Under the pieces are notes generated by a model, which was given only the letters and a program-made list of their open reading frames with translations, was not told the DNA's origin and did no database searches. From NCBI RefSeq assembly GCF_002865645.1, contig NW_020194693.1, positions 558,001 through 622,000 on the forward strand: DNA of 64,000 nucleotides, in the 5' to 3' direction. The position numbers were made by a program, and so were the translations under genes. The stretch's first letter is position 1. The number at the start of each line of letters is the position of its first letter. This DNA is from Hyaloscypha bicolor E (lineage: Eukaryota > Ascomycota > Leotiomycetes > Helotiales > Hyaloscyphaceae). Shown here piece by piece: positions 1 to 12,116 of this stretch.

Positions 1-1238
1 GTATGTCTTTTGGCGTGGGGGAGTCTTTGCCTCGCCTCGGATGGTCGCTCGACCTCCGATTAGTTCCTAGCCGAGCCCCTGTCTTTAGCGAGAACCCCTG
101 AAACACAGAAAAGAGAGAATGCTGGTACAGTAGGTAAAAAAGGCGGCACTGGATTATCATTGTCGCAAGCCAAGATTAGTTCAGATACTTTCTGTGTAAA
201 TATTCTAGCGAGTCACTGAGTATTTAAAGTATCCCTCTTCCGCTATCTTCGAGATGCTAGGCTTATCTAGTCTAGAGAAATGGCTAAGATTTATAATAGT
301 GAAAGTTCAGTGGTGCTTTTCTTGTCCAGCGCGAGCCTGATGACTAATGGAAAGAAGAAACACTCCAAAGCAGTGCTATCGAAAATGAAAATAAATGAAC
401 CAGATCTGTTGTCTAGAATCTCCAGCTTTTCAAGTCTCTGATCGCGGCCAAAAGCTCCAGGCGAACAGCAACATCTCCATCAACCAGGGATCAGGGATCC
501 GGTTATATATCCAACGCATCGCCTTACTGAAGCTGGATGTCTCAAAAACTGCACTGGCCGAACTCGATTCTTTCGAACTATGCCTTGTGCGACTAGTTTC
601 ACTCTACGTGGTAGTTGTTGGTGCCAAACCCAAACCATTCGCAGATACTGCGGGTGAGGGGAAACTCATCAGAAAAGTCATAGCTAATGGTCTGTGAAAA
701 CCCGGGAGCATGACCTGTGGCGCAGTATTATTTGAGTTCATATCCCCGCAAACAGGTCATGACGGCGAAACTATTCGACGCCCGGCTAGCTCGGCTTGCG
801 CCCACAACCCATCCATAAATTGCCCTAGCCAACCGGATCAAACCCCACCATCTCATTTGGAAGCAAGGGGAGAATTCCTTTCGCCCAGAGGATAGCATGC
901 CCAAGAGATATGTTAGCCACCGCCTTTAGCCTGAATCGATCCGAACTATGTCCCCAGCGGAAATCCCCCAGACGCGGGACATTGCGGGGACCCCTGTTTG
1001 ACAGCACACCTTCGATGTAGATCGGCACGCCTCAAAGCTTGAACTGTGGTTTTAGTTTCGATACCCCCCAATGCTCTAGTTAAATGTGAGGTGGGCTCCG
1101 GTTAAATAGAGTTTGATACTCGGAAAAGCAAGTCTAGAAAGACTAAGCTTGGAAGACTAGAAAAGGAGACCCGCCGAGCAATGTTGATCAGGAAAAGTCT
1201 ACCATCATCTCTATCTCCTGCCTCGTGCCTCTACAAAT
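1..1238. other. gene-free upstream region
   Basis: I see no convincing gene here. The short open frames lack family motifs and overlap one another on both strands. The last few hundred bases are presumably the promoter and 5' leader of the transporter starting at 1,239. No repeat is obvious. Confidence 0.5.
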
Positions 1239-3192
1239 ATGGCCCCAAATACAGCCGCAGATCTTGGTCCCAATAGACTCGGTGGTCTCGATGTGCCCGA
1301 GCTTCAACACGGGAAGAGATGGTGGTTTCAAGATCCTGGGTTGCGTAAATTATACTTCCTCATTTTTATTGCCATTCTGAGTTCAGCTACCAACGGTTAC
1401 GATGGGTGTGTCTTCACATATACTTCCTTTCTGAACATAAATTAACACCACCAGATCAATGATGAACGGACTCCAAGCTTTGACTTATTGGAAAACTTGT
1501 ACGTATTGAAGTCAGGTTCTGGGTGTTCGTTATCTAACTGTTCAAGATTTCAACAACCCAAGTGGATCTCGCCAAGGACTTCTTAACGCAATTCAATCTG
1601 TTGGATCTGTTTGCTCTTTACCAATTGCTCCAAACCTAGCAGATTGGATTGGTAGAAAGTACAGTATTTTTATTGGAAGCCTTGTCGTCGCCATTGGAGC
1701 AGGACTTCAATCCGGGGCCACGGATACCGGGATGTTCATTGCAGGGAGATTCTTCAGTAAGTCTTTTCGGGCCACTTTTCGATCATGGCTATAACTCATA
1801 TTGTAGTCGGTCTTGGCTCTGGGATCAATGGAATCGCCAGTCCTCTCCTCATTACCGAACTAGCTCACCCCAAAGAACGCGGGAAGATCACTGCAACCTA
1901 CAACACGTTCTACTACTTCGGCTCAACCATTGCAGCCTGGACAACATACGGCACATTACAAATCCCTAGCAATTGGTCATGGAGACTTCCAAGTCTTTTA
2001 CAAGTAGCACCAAGTGCCTTTCAGCTCAGTTTCCTTTGGCTTCTTCCAGAAAGTCCAAGGTTTTTGATTTCAAAAGATCGACAAGACGAGGCCATGGGTG
2101 TGATGGCTAAATATCACGCGAATGGAAACATTCACGATGAGGTGATTATGTTCGAGTTCGCCGAGATAAAGGAAGCTTTGAAAGAAGAGAAAATCAATTC
2201 CAAAGGACGGTACATGGACTTAATCAACACTCGTAAGTTACTTGAACCTCGCTACTCTGCTCTGTCTAACTTATAGTGTGACAGCTGGAAACCGAAGGCG
2301 TCTCTTCATATGTCTCTGCTGTGGTTTCTTTTCCCAAATGTCTGGCACTAGCCTTACCGGATACTATCTCAGGTAAACAAGTCTCTTGCAGTGATTCCAA
2401 TTCCACAGAGACTGACTAGATGGGTAGTAAAATTCTTACCGACGTTGGTATCACAGACCCCCAATTCCAAAACAGGCTTAACGGAATCATCGGCACAACA
2501 AACTGGATCGAAGCCATTTGTTTTGCTCTTCTCGTTGATCGCGTTGGCCGCCGGCCACTTTTCCTTACCTCTGCTTCTGGCATGTGTTGTACCTTCGCAA
2601 CATGGATTGCTTTGACAGCTGTTCAGAACCGTATAGGAGCTTCCGGTCCTGGGAAAGGAGTTATTGTTATCATATTCTTCCATAACTTCTTTTACAATCT
2701 CTGCTGGCATGTGACGTCTTCCGATGAAGTTGTAATTGGATCTGACAAGCTGTTGTAGGGTGTCACTCAATGTCGCCTATCCATGCGAGATTCTACCGTA
2801 CAGGTTGCGCGCGAATGGTCTCATGGTCCAGTCTTTGGCAACAAATGTGATGTTGTTCTTTAACCAATATGTTAATCCAATTGGCATTCAGCATGCGAGT
2901 TGGAGGTACTACTTCTTGTTTGAAGCAACTCTTCTTCTTCAGGTGAGTTGCCTAGTAAATTCTGTTCTGCCAATACTAAGCCATATTACAGCTCGTCACT
3001 GTGTATTTCTTCTTTATTGAGACGAAAGGTGCAACCCTGGAAGAAATTTCCCGTACTTTCGATGGCGAGGATGCTGTCAAGGAGATGAAAGTGCGCGCCT
3101 TGGCAACTGAGAAAGTGGATATGGTGGAGCAGGTTGAGTATTTGAATAACAAAGGAAGGAATACCTCCAACTTCGGCCAGCCGGAGTTATAG
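1239..3192 (+). CDS. MFS sugar transporter (hexose/lactose permease family), 8 exons
   Basis: Plasma-membrane sugar/H+ symporter of the major facilitator sugar-transporter family. Exons: 1239-1405, 1455-1498, 1547-1756, 1807-2232, 2285-2372, 2428-2706, 2759-2942 and 2992-3192. They sum to 1,599 nt, or 532 residues, normal for the family. Visible motifs: GYDGSMMNG at the end of TM1, ADWIGRK after TM2, GRFFIGLGSGI, PESPRFL before the central loop, NTPGNRRR where the second half begins, DRVGRRPLF, VAYPCEILPYRLRA, and IETKGATLEEI after TM12. All introns are 48-55 bp. The sixth (2707-2758) needs a GC donor (GCATGT) to give the expected W-x-x-L-x-V-A-Y-P spacing; a GT donor at 2,716 also stays in frame but adds three residues. 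Reading is intact, with no RIP stops. The TPGNRRR and NVAYPCEILPYRLRA signatures resemble Lac12-like fungal permeases, but the substrate cannot be read from sequence. The next gene is convergent, with its stop about 300 bp away. Confidence 0.93.
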
Positions 3193-3494
3193 GTGTGTGC
3201 GAGAGTATATGCTATATTCTGTTTTCGTGGAACTACGAGATTCCACGGGCTTAGGAGACCGCCTACAGATTGCAAGCCACCCGGACCGCTAGAAGCAACA
3301 ATCCAGACATTTATCTGTGGCAACTGATCACGAGGGGCGAATAGGGCGATGAAGAGAGATCAGGAGTTAATCGCCGTTGAATGATCTTAGTTATTGAATA
3401 CTTTCCAACTATTCTATTACCTTTGCAAGACTGTGCTGTTAACCAATGATGATAACAGTTATCGACCCCATACCAACTCGCCGAGACGTGATAT

Positions 3495-6400
3495 TTAGAT
3501 TTCTGCTACTCCGTTCGTTCCTTGTGATTCGCTATTATTGCCAATCTCCGCAATCATCAACTTTCTCCTCTGCTGCGCGAGCATTTCCTACATACGGTCA
3601 GAAATCGCAACACATATGGACGTAAGGTAGTGTACCTGTTCAACAGTTGCTTTAATTATGTACCGTGTCACAAGAACAGATTTTGTCTGGTTCATGCGAA
3701 TAGCTCTGGCAACTGCCTGGTTCTCAACACTTGGGTTCCATTGGGGTTCGATGATGAAGACTCGATTTGCCGTCGTGAGGTTTAGGCTGTGTTTGATGTT
3801 AGTCATATTCTTCAAATAGTATGCCGAATGACGTTTGTTTACCCAAATGCTCCTGTGCCAGTCGTCATGATGAGGACCGGAATTGCGGAAGAGTTCGAAA
3901 ATTCATCAAGGATCTGCTGTCGACGGTTGAGTGGACTTTCGCCATCGATTCGATAAAATGAGATATTTTCCTCTCTGAGGTATCTCTCGATCAGATTTAG
4001 AGTATTAGTCCAACAAGAAAATATTATGCTGTTTGGAGGAAAACGTCAGTATATTGCCAAATCCCATCAGAATCTCACGTGCCTTTTGGTCTGGTCCAAG
4101 TCTTCCTTAACATCTGAGATCAAAGCCATCATCTTTGAGGAGTAGCCTTCTCGTCGCAGGTAAGAATCATTTTGCTCTTGTATCTCAGCATAGGGTCGGA
4201 CAACCGAAGTGCGTACCCCGCTGATCGTACAAAGCGGGCAGTTCTTGTCCAGATCAAGTGTCACGCCACCAACTTGTTGGTTTTCATCCAAGCATTCTCT
4301 GCAAACAACATGTGCACAACTCCCTCGATACGTTCGGTAGAGGTTATTGGAGCCCAGCACAGGTAAGGACTGCCTGCAAGCAGAGCAATTAATCTCACCG
4401 TATTCAACTGAGTTCAACGCATCTTCCCTCTCGTCCTGCAGGCTTCTTTTAGCCCATGAGAACGGGTGCTGATACGTCCCATGGTTGCATAGTATTCGAA
4501 GCTGGAGCTGCACCTGGAACATGCCAAATATGCTCTTGCTGTACGACTCTCCGACTTTTTGCCGGAGAGCCCGATTCATGATCTTCTTCGTCTGCTCGTA
4601 CTGTTCTCTCTCAGCGGCAGAGAATTCGATGGTCCTGATTCTGCTCTTTGGGTCGGGCAGATGCAAAAGTTCTCTCCCACGTCTTAGGCATAGAGATTCG
4701 AGCAGGAGTGTCAAGTTCTTCGTCGCTACTTCCCGACGCTCCAGACTCTCATCAAACGGTGTTGAGACAAATCTCCGGAACATAGCGATGTTATGAAATG
4801 GGGATGCACGAATGAATGCAAAAAGAGAGCCGATATCGTCAAGCCTATTTTGAATTGGTGTACCCGTCAGGCACCATCGAGATCTAGCTTTGAGATCAGT
4901 TACAGCTTTGAAGAAGGTTGTGACTTGTCGTCGGATAATATGAGCTAGAGGTGAGTTAGCGATACTTGTGCTTCGGTACGATGTTCCTGAATTACCTTCG
5001 TCCAAAACCACACGGTACCATTCCATTGCATGCAAAGGACTCGATTTGTCTCCAAAATCAGATACGATGGTGTGATATGTTGTGAGCACAATATCAGCAT
5101 CTTCGAGCTGAAGTGTCTTGCGTTTCGGTCCATGGTACCTCAGAGTAGTGAGGCTTCCATCGAGATGTCTAGGACAAGAAAGTCAGATCAGTGTATTTTG
5201 ATAATTTCTGTAGCAGAGGCTTACAGGCTAAGTTCATGAAACCATTCATTGATTAATACTAAACTGCGAGGTTAGCGCTTGTTTGAAGGTGGGGTAGCGC
5301 GGGTTCTGCGGGGAGACTTGCTCGCTGAAGGGACAACGACTAGAGTAGCTCGGCAAGGCTTCTGTCGAGTGTGTGGGTCCGGGTTTGCCTTCTTCTCTAT
5401 TACCCAGTCGTAGGCTTTGTCGAGTGTCTTAGTGATAAGTGCCAGTGTGGAAAGCGACTTCCCCATCCCCATCTCATCGGCAAGAATTCCTCCACCAGTT
5501 TCGGGGGCCAAATTTCTATTTTTGGCTTTTGTAACTGCATGGAGATACCTATAAAGATTAACAATGGACCACGTTGACTGGACGTGCTAGATGATAAGGG
5601 ACCTACCAGCCCTCGTGCTCTCCCTCCATTGCCTTCCACAACCGAAAATCTGGAGGAATTGGTCCATTTTCGCGCTGCAACATAAAGTATAGTGCTTCCT
5701 CTTGGTGTCTGATAGTTTTGTTAGCACTAATTTTCTGACCGCAGAAGCAGGGAGCCCTGTTAAGTGAAGGCCTATAATCCAATAGACAAGGCAATGACCC
5801 CAAACCCAGGGAAGGAAGGAGCAAACTTACGGCAATAATGTCGTCTTAAGCCGACGATCTCCTTCCTCTCTGTTGAGGTTCGCACCCCTCGTAAGCGAAG
5901 CATAGACATTGGAGATCGTCTCTCTGAACTTATCCGGATCGTCTAATTTTGGTGCTCGGTTGTTTCCCACATCCAATTGATTTTCAAAGCTCGATATTTG
6001 CATGTCCGCAAAAGAAAGGAAGTGAGGATTCTCATATGTTGCACCGACTCGAAGTTTGTCTGGACGTTGTAGATATAGTTTCTGGTTCGTCAAGTGACTC
6101 CCAATATCCTCCTTTGATTCTCTTGGCCCATATATGTGAATGCTAACACGGACCACAGCATCATTCGCTTTGGTCACTCTCTCAATTGTTTCCAGTATTG
6201 CTTGAATAGAGCCAATCGCTTCAAATTCGAGAGTGGGCCGCTGAAGGAGTGTCTCTAGGGCTTTGCTAGCGTGGTTGTTAAGCACGCTAAACTCTGTACC
6301 GTCTAGGAAGTGGAGAACTGTTTGTTCCTCTTTCTTTCTAATACCGAATTTGCACGAGTCGTTGTTTCGATAATCAAAGCTTCCCTTCAGTTTTGCCTCC

Positions 6401-6938
6401 ATGTCTAACATGTTTCCCCCAACTCTGGCCGCAGATCGGTGTAACTGTTTTCTACATCAGCAATCATACGCAAAGAAATGTGGTGCTCATGGCTGATGGC
6501 AGTATGAAGATGTACCAACCATTCCATAGCAGATTATAGTAGATTCGTTCACAGGGCCATCTGTTGATACCCCTTCCGGTGGAGTAACTTGCGAATCTAG
6601 CAACGGGTCGATCGAAGGCATAGAATGTGTAGCCCACCACTCTATGCCTTCTTCTACAATGTGGGTCGATGTGCCACTGGCCCCGTCGATGTCCATTTGC
6701 AAGACATCGCTCCCATTCGGGAAGTCTGAACTGAGTATATCCCCCCACATCCTATCCCAGGGTTTCTCAGCCAGCGCAAGTTCGTTGCTTTTTCTCTTGA
6801 GTATCAATACTCTCAAAATCGAGTGTTTGAAACTAACCTTCGGGTGGGGGATACTCTGTATGCTTCATTCCGAATAAATTGCTGCTCGTCAGACCCTTCA
6901 CTGGCATCTTCATTCAACAATCTCTTAAGAGAGGACAT
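3495..6938 (-). CDS. SNF2-family DNA-dependent ATPase with RING finger (Rad5/HLTF-like), 11 exons
   Basis: Nuclear SNF2 ATPase with an embedded RING finger, the architecture of Rad5/HLTF/Rad16-type DNA-repair translocase-ubiquitin ligases. Exons (plus coordinates, 5' to 3' of the gene): 6838-6938, 6520-6793, 5831-6444, 5607-5708, 5322-5548, 5225-5258, 4996-5168, 4083-4944, 3843-4028, 3636-3786 and 3495-3587. They sum to 2,817 nt, 938 residues. Walker A DEMGMGKS is near residue 388. The DEAH box near 506 forms only when intron 4945-4995 is removed. LTGTPIQNRLDD follows. The RING (CSACR ... CAHVVCREC ... CPLC) is near 695-747. The C-lobe has FSCWTNTL, then EPQWNPSVENQAVARAIRMNQ-type motif VI near 870-890. 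Intron 4029-4082 requires a GC donor; no GT alternative keeps the frame. Intron 5259-5321 is best with donor GCAAGT, although GT-AG 5264-5317 is also in frame. The start is the first ATG (MSSLKRLL). A HIRAN domain is not clear. Many fungal genomes hold several such helicases of unknown role, so a strict RAD5 assignment is not justified. Confidence 0.92.
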
Positions 6939-7287
6939 GCCGAAAGGGAGAAGAATAGGCACGGCCAAGGAGCAAATTGTGGATTCAGAAGACAGTTTCA
7001 AAAGCCCTATGCCACACCTTCTAATCGTAGATGTTCACTCGGGGGTTAGAAAAGGGGACATATGACGTAGTCCACTGAAAACGCCGTTTTCCTTGTATGG
7101 TTGTTGCCAAATTCATCAATCTACAGCCCTCAATTTACGAGCCCGGCAGGTGACTTGGAGACGAAAGCTGCCTTGGCACTCCTACAGCTCAGCCTTAAAA
7201 TCGATCGTTTACCCGACTACAGCTAAATAGTGGCATCCTCCGTGCCGTGCGCAGGAAAAATCGAAGTTTCACTAGGGCTTCCTCTGC
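6939..7287. other. upstream region of the SNF2 gene
   Basis: Contains the presumed promoter of the minus-strand helicase. No gene or repeat is visible up to the first copy of the short motif at 7,288. Confidence 0.4.
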
Positions 7288-7912
7288 GCTAAAATTGCAG
7301 TGCCTAGCGTACTCGGTGAACACATTGAGCGAGGCTGAGCTGCAGCCACAAGCGACCAGATTTCCTCCAGGCTCCAGTCGAGAACTGCAGTGCTGCCTAA
7401 TTCCAGAAGAAGAAAGCCAGGTTGCGGCTAGGGTATACCTCCAACTGCACTAAAACTGCAGTGCACACAGGAGATATTGGCGGAGGGGCCACGTTGCCCT
7501 GAAAGCCTAATCAAGCCACAGGTCTCAGATCGATGGGGACCAAGGATCAATCATCGCTCTCGGAAGCTGGGGCTCGCGAACCCACAGCATGATTGAAGCC
7601 TTCGTCTACACTAAAACTGCAGCACACTTAGCTCACATTGGTTCCCCCCCCCCCAAAAAACGTGTGGCAGGGCTGCACTGCAATTTTAGCGTCCACGAAG
7701 AGTATCGATTTATTGATGCCCATGCCAAGGCGTGTGGTGATGAACTTCCCTTGGGCTTTTTATTGTGAAAATGCTGGCGCAATGGTTGTACTGTTGGCGG
7801 TGTGGCTCTGATGATTTGACGTTCACGCAGAGTTCCTCATGTTCTGTAGCAAAATTCGCACCGTCAACCACACAGTGTTCGATGCTCCTTAACAGCGCTA
7901 AAACTGCTGTGA
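7288..7912. repeat. cluster of a 16-bp dispersed motif (GCTAAAATTGCAGTGC)
   Basis: Copies or near-copies lie at 7288-7303, 7449-7464, 7610-7625 and 7897-7912, with one reverse-complement copy at 7675-7690. The 7675 and 7897 copies face each other as inverted ends of a 238-bp segment, as expected for a MITE-like element. The variants differ mostly by transitions, for example ACTAAAACTGCAGTGC. The same motif recurs near 18.4-20.3, 24.3-24.6 and 54.8 kb. The open frames over this cluster are not credible genes. Confidence 0.7.
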
Positions 7913-10900
7913 AGCCCTCGACGCAACAGGGAAGTCGTGCTGCTGGCGAAGCCTGGAGGACGTTACAAGCGTCAATTGTTAATGGTCTTTTTCCTTTGGC
8001 GGCGATACTGAGGCCCACAGCTAGCTAGCGGACAAATCCGAGAAGCGAAAAGTGATTTTCTGATTTTCTGATTTTCGCACTGGCGCCCCGCACCTCCCCA
8101 AGGCAGAATTCCTAATTAGGGGTATAGCACCCACACGTGACTTTCGGCTTGGATAACGTAATAATAGTAAGGCTGCTTGCTTATCTAATTAATAAAGTGA
8201 GAGCCCATACTACTGCGTAAAATCATACCAAAATTAGGCCGGATAATATAATATAAAATTAAGTATTTATTATAAATTACTATAGTCAGGTAACCACAGG
8301 CTATAAGCCCTTCTAGGATAATACTATTAATAGGATCTAATAACTTTCTTAATATTCCCGAGATTAGAAATAAGAAAATTAAACTATTAAAATAACTAAG
8401 AAGCTAGCTAATTTTTTTTTTTAGTAATTAATTAATAAAATTATATAGAAGTAATATTACTAAAAAATATATTATAATAATAAAGCATATTCTAAACTTA
8501 ACTTCTATTAAAATAACTTAGTAAATTTTATTAAAATAATACTATAACTTTTAATAAAGCTATTACTAAATAGGCTTATATAAATATTAATTAAGAAGAA
8601 ATTATAAATAAATTAAAAGATTTATATAAAATCTTAGTTAATTCATATATAATCTAATAGTAATTATAAGAATAAAATATCTAAATATATACTTAAATAG
8701 TAAATATACCTTTTTTTTATATATAAATTATAATTCTATATTATCTAGGAAATATAGATAAGGAAATATAGATAAGGAAATACTTAAGGATTTTGAGAAT
8801 TATAATTATATAGCTTTAATTACTAGAGTTATTTATATATATAAGAAGCTTAGTCTTATTTACTATATAACTATAATAAATAAGTAAGTAGTAAATAAGT
8901 AACTATTTATAATACTATAAAGTAAGCTAAATAATAGGCGAGTTATAGGTTATAAATAGTAATATTTATATATATACTTCTATTAATAAGGTTTACTAGT
9001 AACCCGGTTAGTCTTTCTATACTTTATTATTTTATTCTAGCTTAAAAGATTAGGGCCTTATTTACTAATATATTTTATTATTTATAAGAAGAGCTTATAT
9101 ATAATATTATAATTCCTGGATCCCGAGGTAATTATATTATAAATATAATAAATATAGTCTAAGAAAAGAAAATATATTATATCTAGGCTAGACTAGATTT
9201 AATTAATTAATAGATATAATAAACTATTACTATTTAGAATCGAGATATATACTTATATTAATACTTATTTATATAATATTATCTAAATATATATTAGAAT
9301 CTTTAATTAGATTACCTATTTAGTTATATAGTAATATTTTTAGATTTATACTTAAATAGGCTACTATTCTTATTTCTTTAGGGCTAATTAAAGCTCTAAA
9401 CTTTACCTTATTACTAAAGTATACTTTATATTCTCGCAAATAGCTAATTTATTAATTATATATATAAAGAACTATTTTATTTCTAGGAAAAGTACCGAGA
9501 ATTAGTAAATTAAATCCTAGTAATAAGAGCTTTAGAAAAGCTAGCTATACTAGTAATATATAAGTAATTCTATTTCCCTATATTTATTTCTTATTTTTTT
9601 TATTATTAGGAGAAAGTATTAGGTATTAATAATTATACCGCTTTTTATTAAAGCTATTAGATCTAGTATTATAGTACTAGATTATATAACTAATTCTAAT
9701 TAGTATATATAGAACTACTTTTAGGAACTAGCTCATACCGGGAATTATAATTACTAATACTTATAAGACCGGATTACTTTACTAGTACTTTATATATAGC
9801 AGATTCAAAATAAAATATATAAGTTTATAAACTTATAAAATATTTATAGGATTAGAAAAGATAAATCTAGGCCTAATATAATAGCTAGTAAGCTATTTAG
9901 ACTATATATAAGGCCCCTAGGCAAGATATAGTACTAGGGTCGCCCTATAGATATAGAGCTTTATAATATAATCCTTAATAATTATTTAGTTTAGGGTAAG
10001 TAATATAACCTTATATAGCTTTATATAAATAGTTTACTTATATACTAATATAAATATTAATGAGTTTTTACTAAGAGAAATATTAAAGTAATACTATTAG
10101 AAGCTTATATCTTATAATATAAATATAGCTAATATTTATATAAGAAATACTAATAGAAATAATAATTAACTATATATTTAAGCTTATTACTAGCTCTAAT
10201 ATATAGTCCGGATATATATAGCCTTAGGGCAGCTACTAATATTAGGAAAGTCCGAGAAGCTAACTAGTAAATATAATATTACTATTATATAAAATAGAAT
10301 TCTTAAGTAAGTTATTCTAATAAATATAGAATATATAAATAATATATAGGCCAGAAAAATACCTATATAATTCCTAATAGTTCAGAACTTTACCCAGAAA
10401 TAGCTTTTTATTAGTAATATTTCTAATAATATAGGATAATTAAATAAGCTAGTTATAAAGTAACTAGATATATTAAGATAAGTATTATTTATTATTAAAT
10501 ATATTATTTTCGAAACCCCTTTCTTACTTTTAAAAGTAATACTAATAGAATTATTAAGTTTATTTACTATATAAATATTTTATATTCTTAAATTCTTATT
10601 TCTTAAAATAATACTACTATTTCTTAAAACCTGCCCTAATACTATATACCTTATAGCCAAATACTAGTATAATAATATCTAATATTATAAGTTCTATTAA
10701 TCTACTAATAATAAATATAATATAAAAGCCGCTGCTTTATTTACCTAGAATAATAATACTAGTAAACTTAAACCTTATAACTCTGGAATTCCGTCTATAT
10801 TTGCCTCTTTCTTTATATCTAAAATACTTTAGATCTCTAGCTCTTTTTAGTATCCTTATTTCATATCTTTTTTTCTAGAAATATTTACTATACCTATTTC

Positions 10901-11656
10901 TCTAGTTATTATTATTATATAGCCACTAGATACTAGTTCTATTTTACTTTAGGCTCTTCTTACTCTAATAGCTCTATAACTACTTCCTTTTATATTTCTT
11001 TTTACTATAAGCTATATTATTTAACCTAACTACTTTTCTAATAATACTTATATTATTATATAAGCTTAACGGGCTATAAATACAAGAGTTATTCAGGCTA
11101 CTACCTAGGCTATAGTTTCTTATACTAGTAATAAGTTATCTAAAGTTTTTTAAGGTCTTATAAATCAAAATATAGCCGGATCTAGTTTTATAAAATTATA
11201 GACTATAATTTTATAACTAGTTTTCTATAAATAGGTATTTAATAATATAAAGAATTAGAGAGCTAAATAAAGAACTATCTAACTTTCTAAAAAAGTTAGT
11301 AATAAGTTTTCTCTTATTTCTTTTACTAGATTCTTTATATAAATTCTAATAAATGTTTTTTAATAAGTAGCTTTTAATTTAAAATAAATAATTAAGTCTT
11401 TTTTATTCTTTCTAATATAGTTTCTTAATAGCTACTTTCTTATTTTTCTCTTTATATTAGCGGATTTACCTGCTATTATTAATTTATTAATAATATAAAT
11501 AAACTAGTATTTTATACTAGTTCTAATAATAAAAGAGCCCAGAAACTTATAGTCTTACTAGGTTCTATTTAAACTATCTTTAATCTTTCTTACTATAATA
11601 TATATCTGGGCCCTAAAAATATCTAAATAATTTTCCTTATTTTATACTAGAATAAA

Positions 11657-11780
11657 ACTTTATATAAAGATATCTATTTTGAAATTACTTATAAAAAGCT
11701 AGAAAATACTTAGAAAAAGACTTTATATAAAGATCTTTATCTTAAAATTACTTATAAAAAGCTAGAAAATACTTAGAAAG
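11657..11780. repeat. two-copy tandem repeat of about 63 bp
   Basis: Two adjacent units both begin ACTTTATATAAAGAT and end CTAGAAAATACTTAGAAA. They differ at a few positions, mostly transitions. They lie inside the RIP-degraded element. Confidence 0.75.
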
Positions 11781-12087
11781 TATAATAACTTAAGGAAATT
11801 AAATAATAAACTAAAAAGGCCTAGAGAGCCCAGGAAAGCATTATTTATTAGTATAAATATAAAACTTTGAGAATAAGAAGAGATCTAATAAACTAGTAAG
11901 TAAATAAAGATATATATATAATTCTTTTCTTTAATTCTAGCTTTTACTCTTTATTTCTTTTATAAATTCTTTTTTATTTTTAGATTTAATTAACTTATAT
12001 ATACTAGAATTCTTCTTTATTTACTAATCTCTAAAAGCCATAAAATAATATGAAAAGTACTATTAAAAGTACTACTAAAGCTAATTC

Positions 12088-12116
12088 TAATAATAATAAT
12101 AATAATAATAATAATA
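12088..12116. repeat. TAA trinucleotide microsatellite
   Basis: About nine uninterrupted TAA units inside the AT-rich element. No function is inferred. Confidence 0.9.

Noticed and set aside
395..1028. Three short frames upstream of the transporter
   Set aside because: Overlapping, motif-free, and no consistent splicing between them.
4945..4995. Loss of the DEAH box (DEGNSG) in the helicase
   Set aside because: The sequence after DE is an intron; splicing 4945-4995 restores DEAH.
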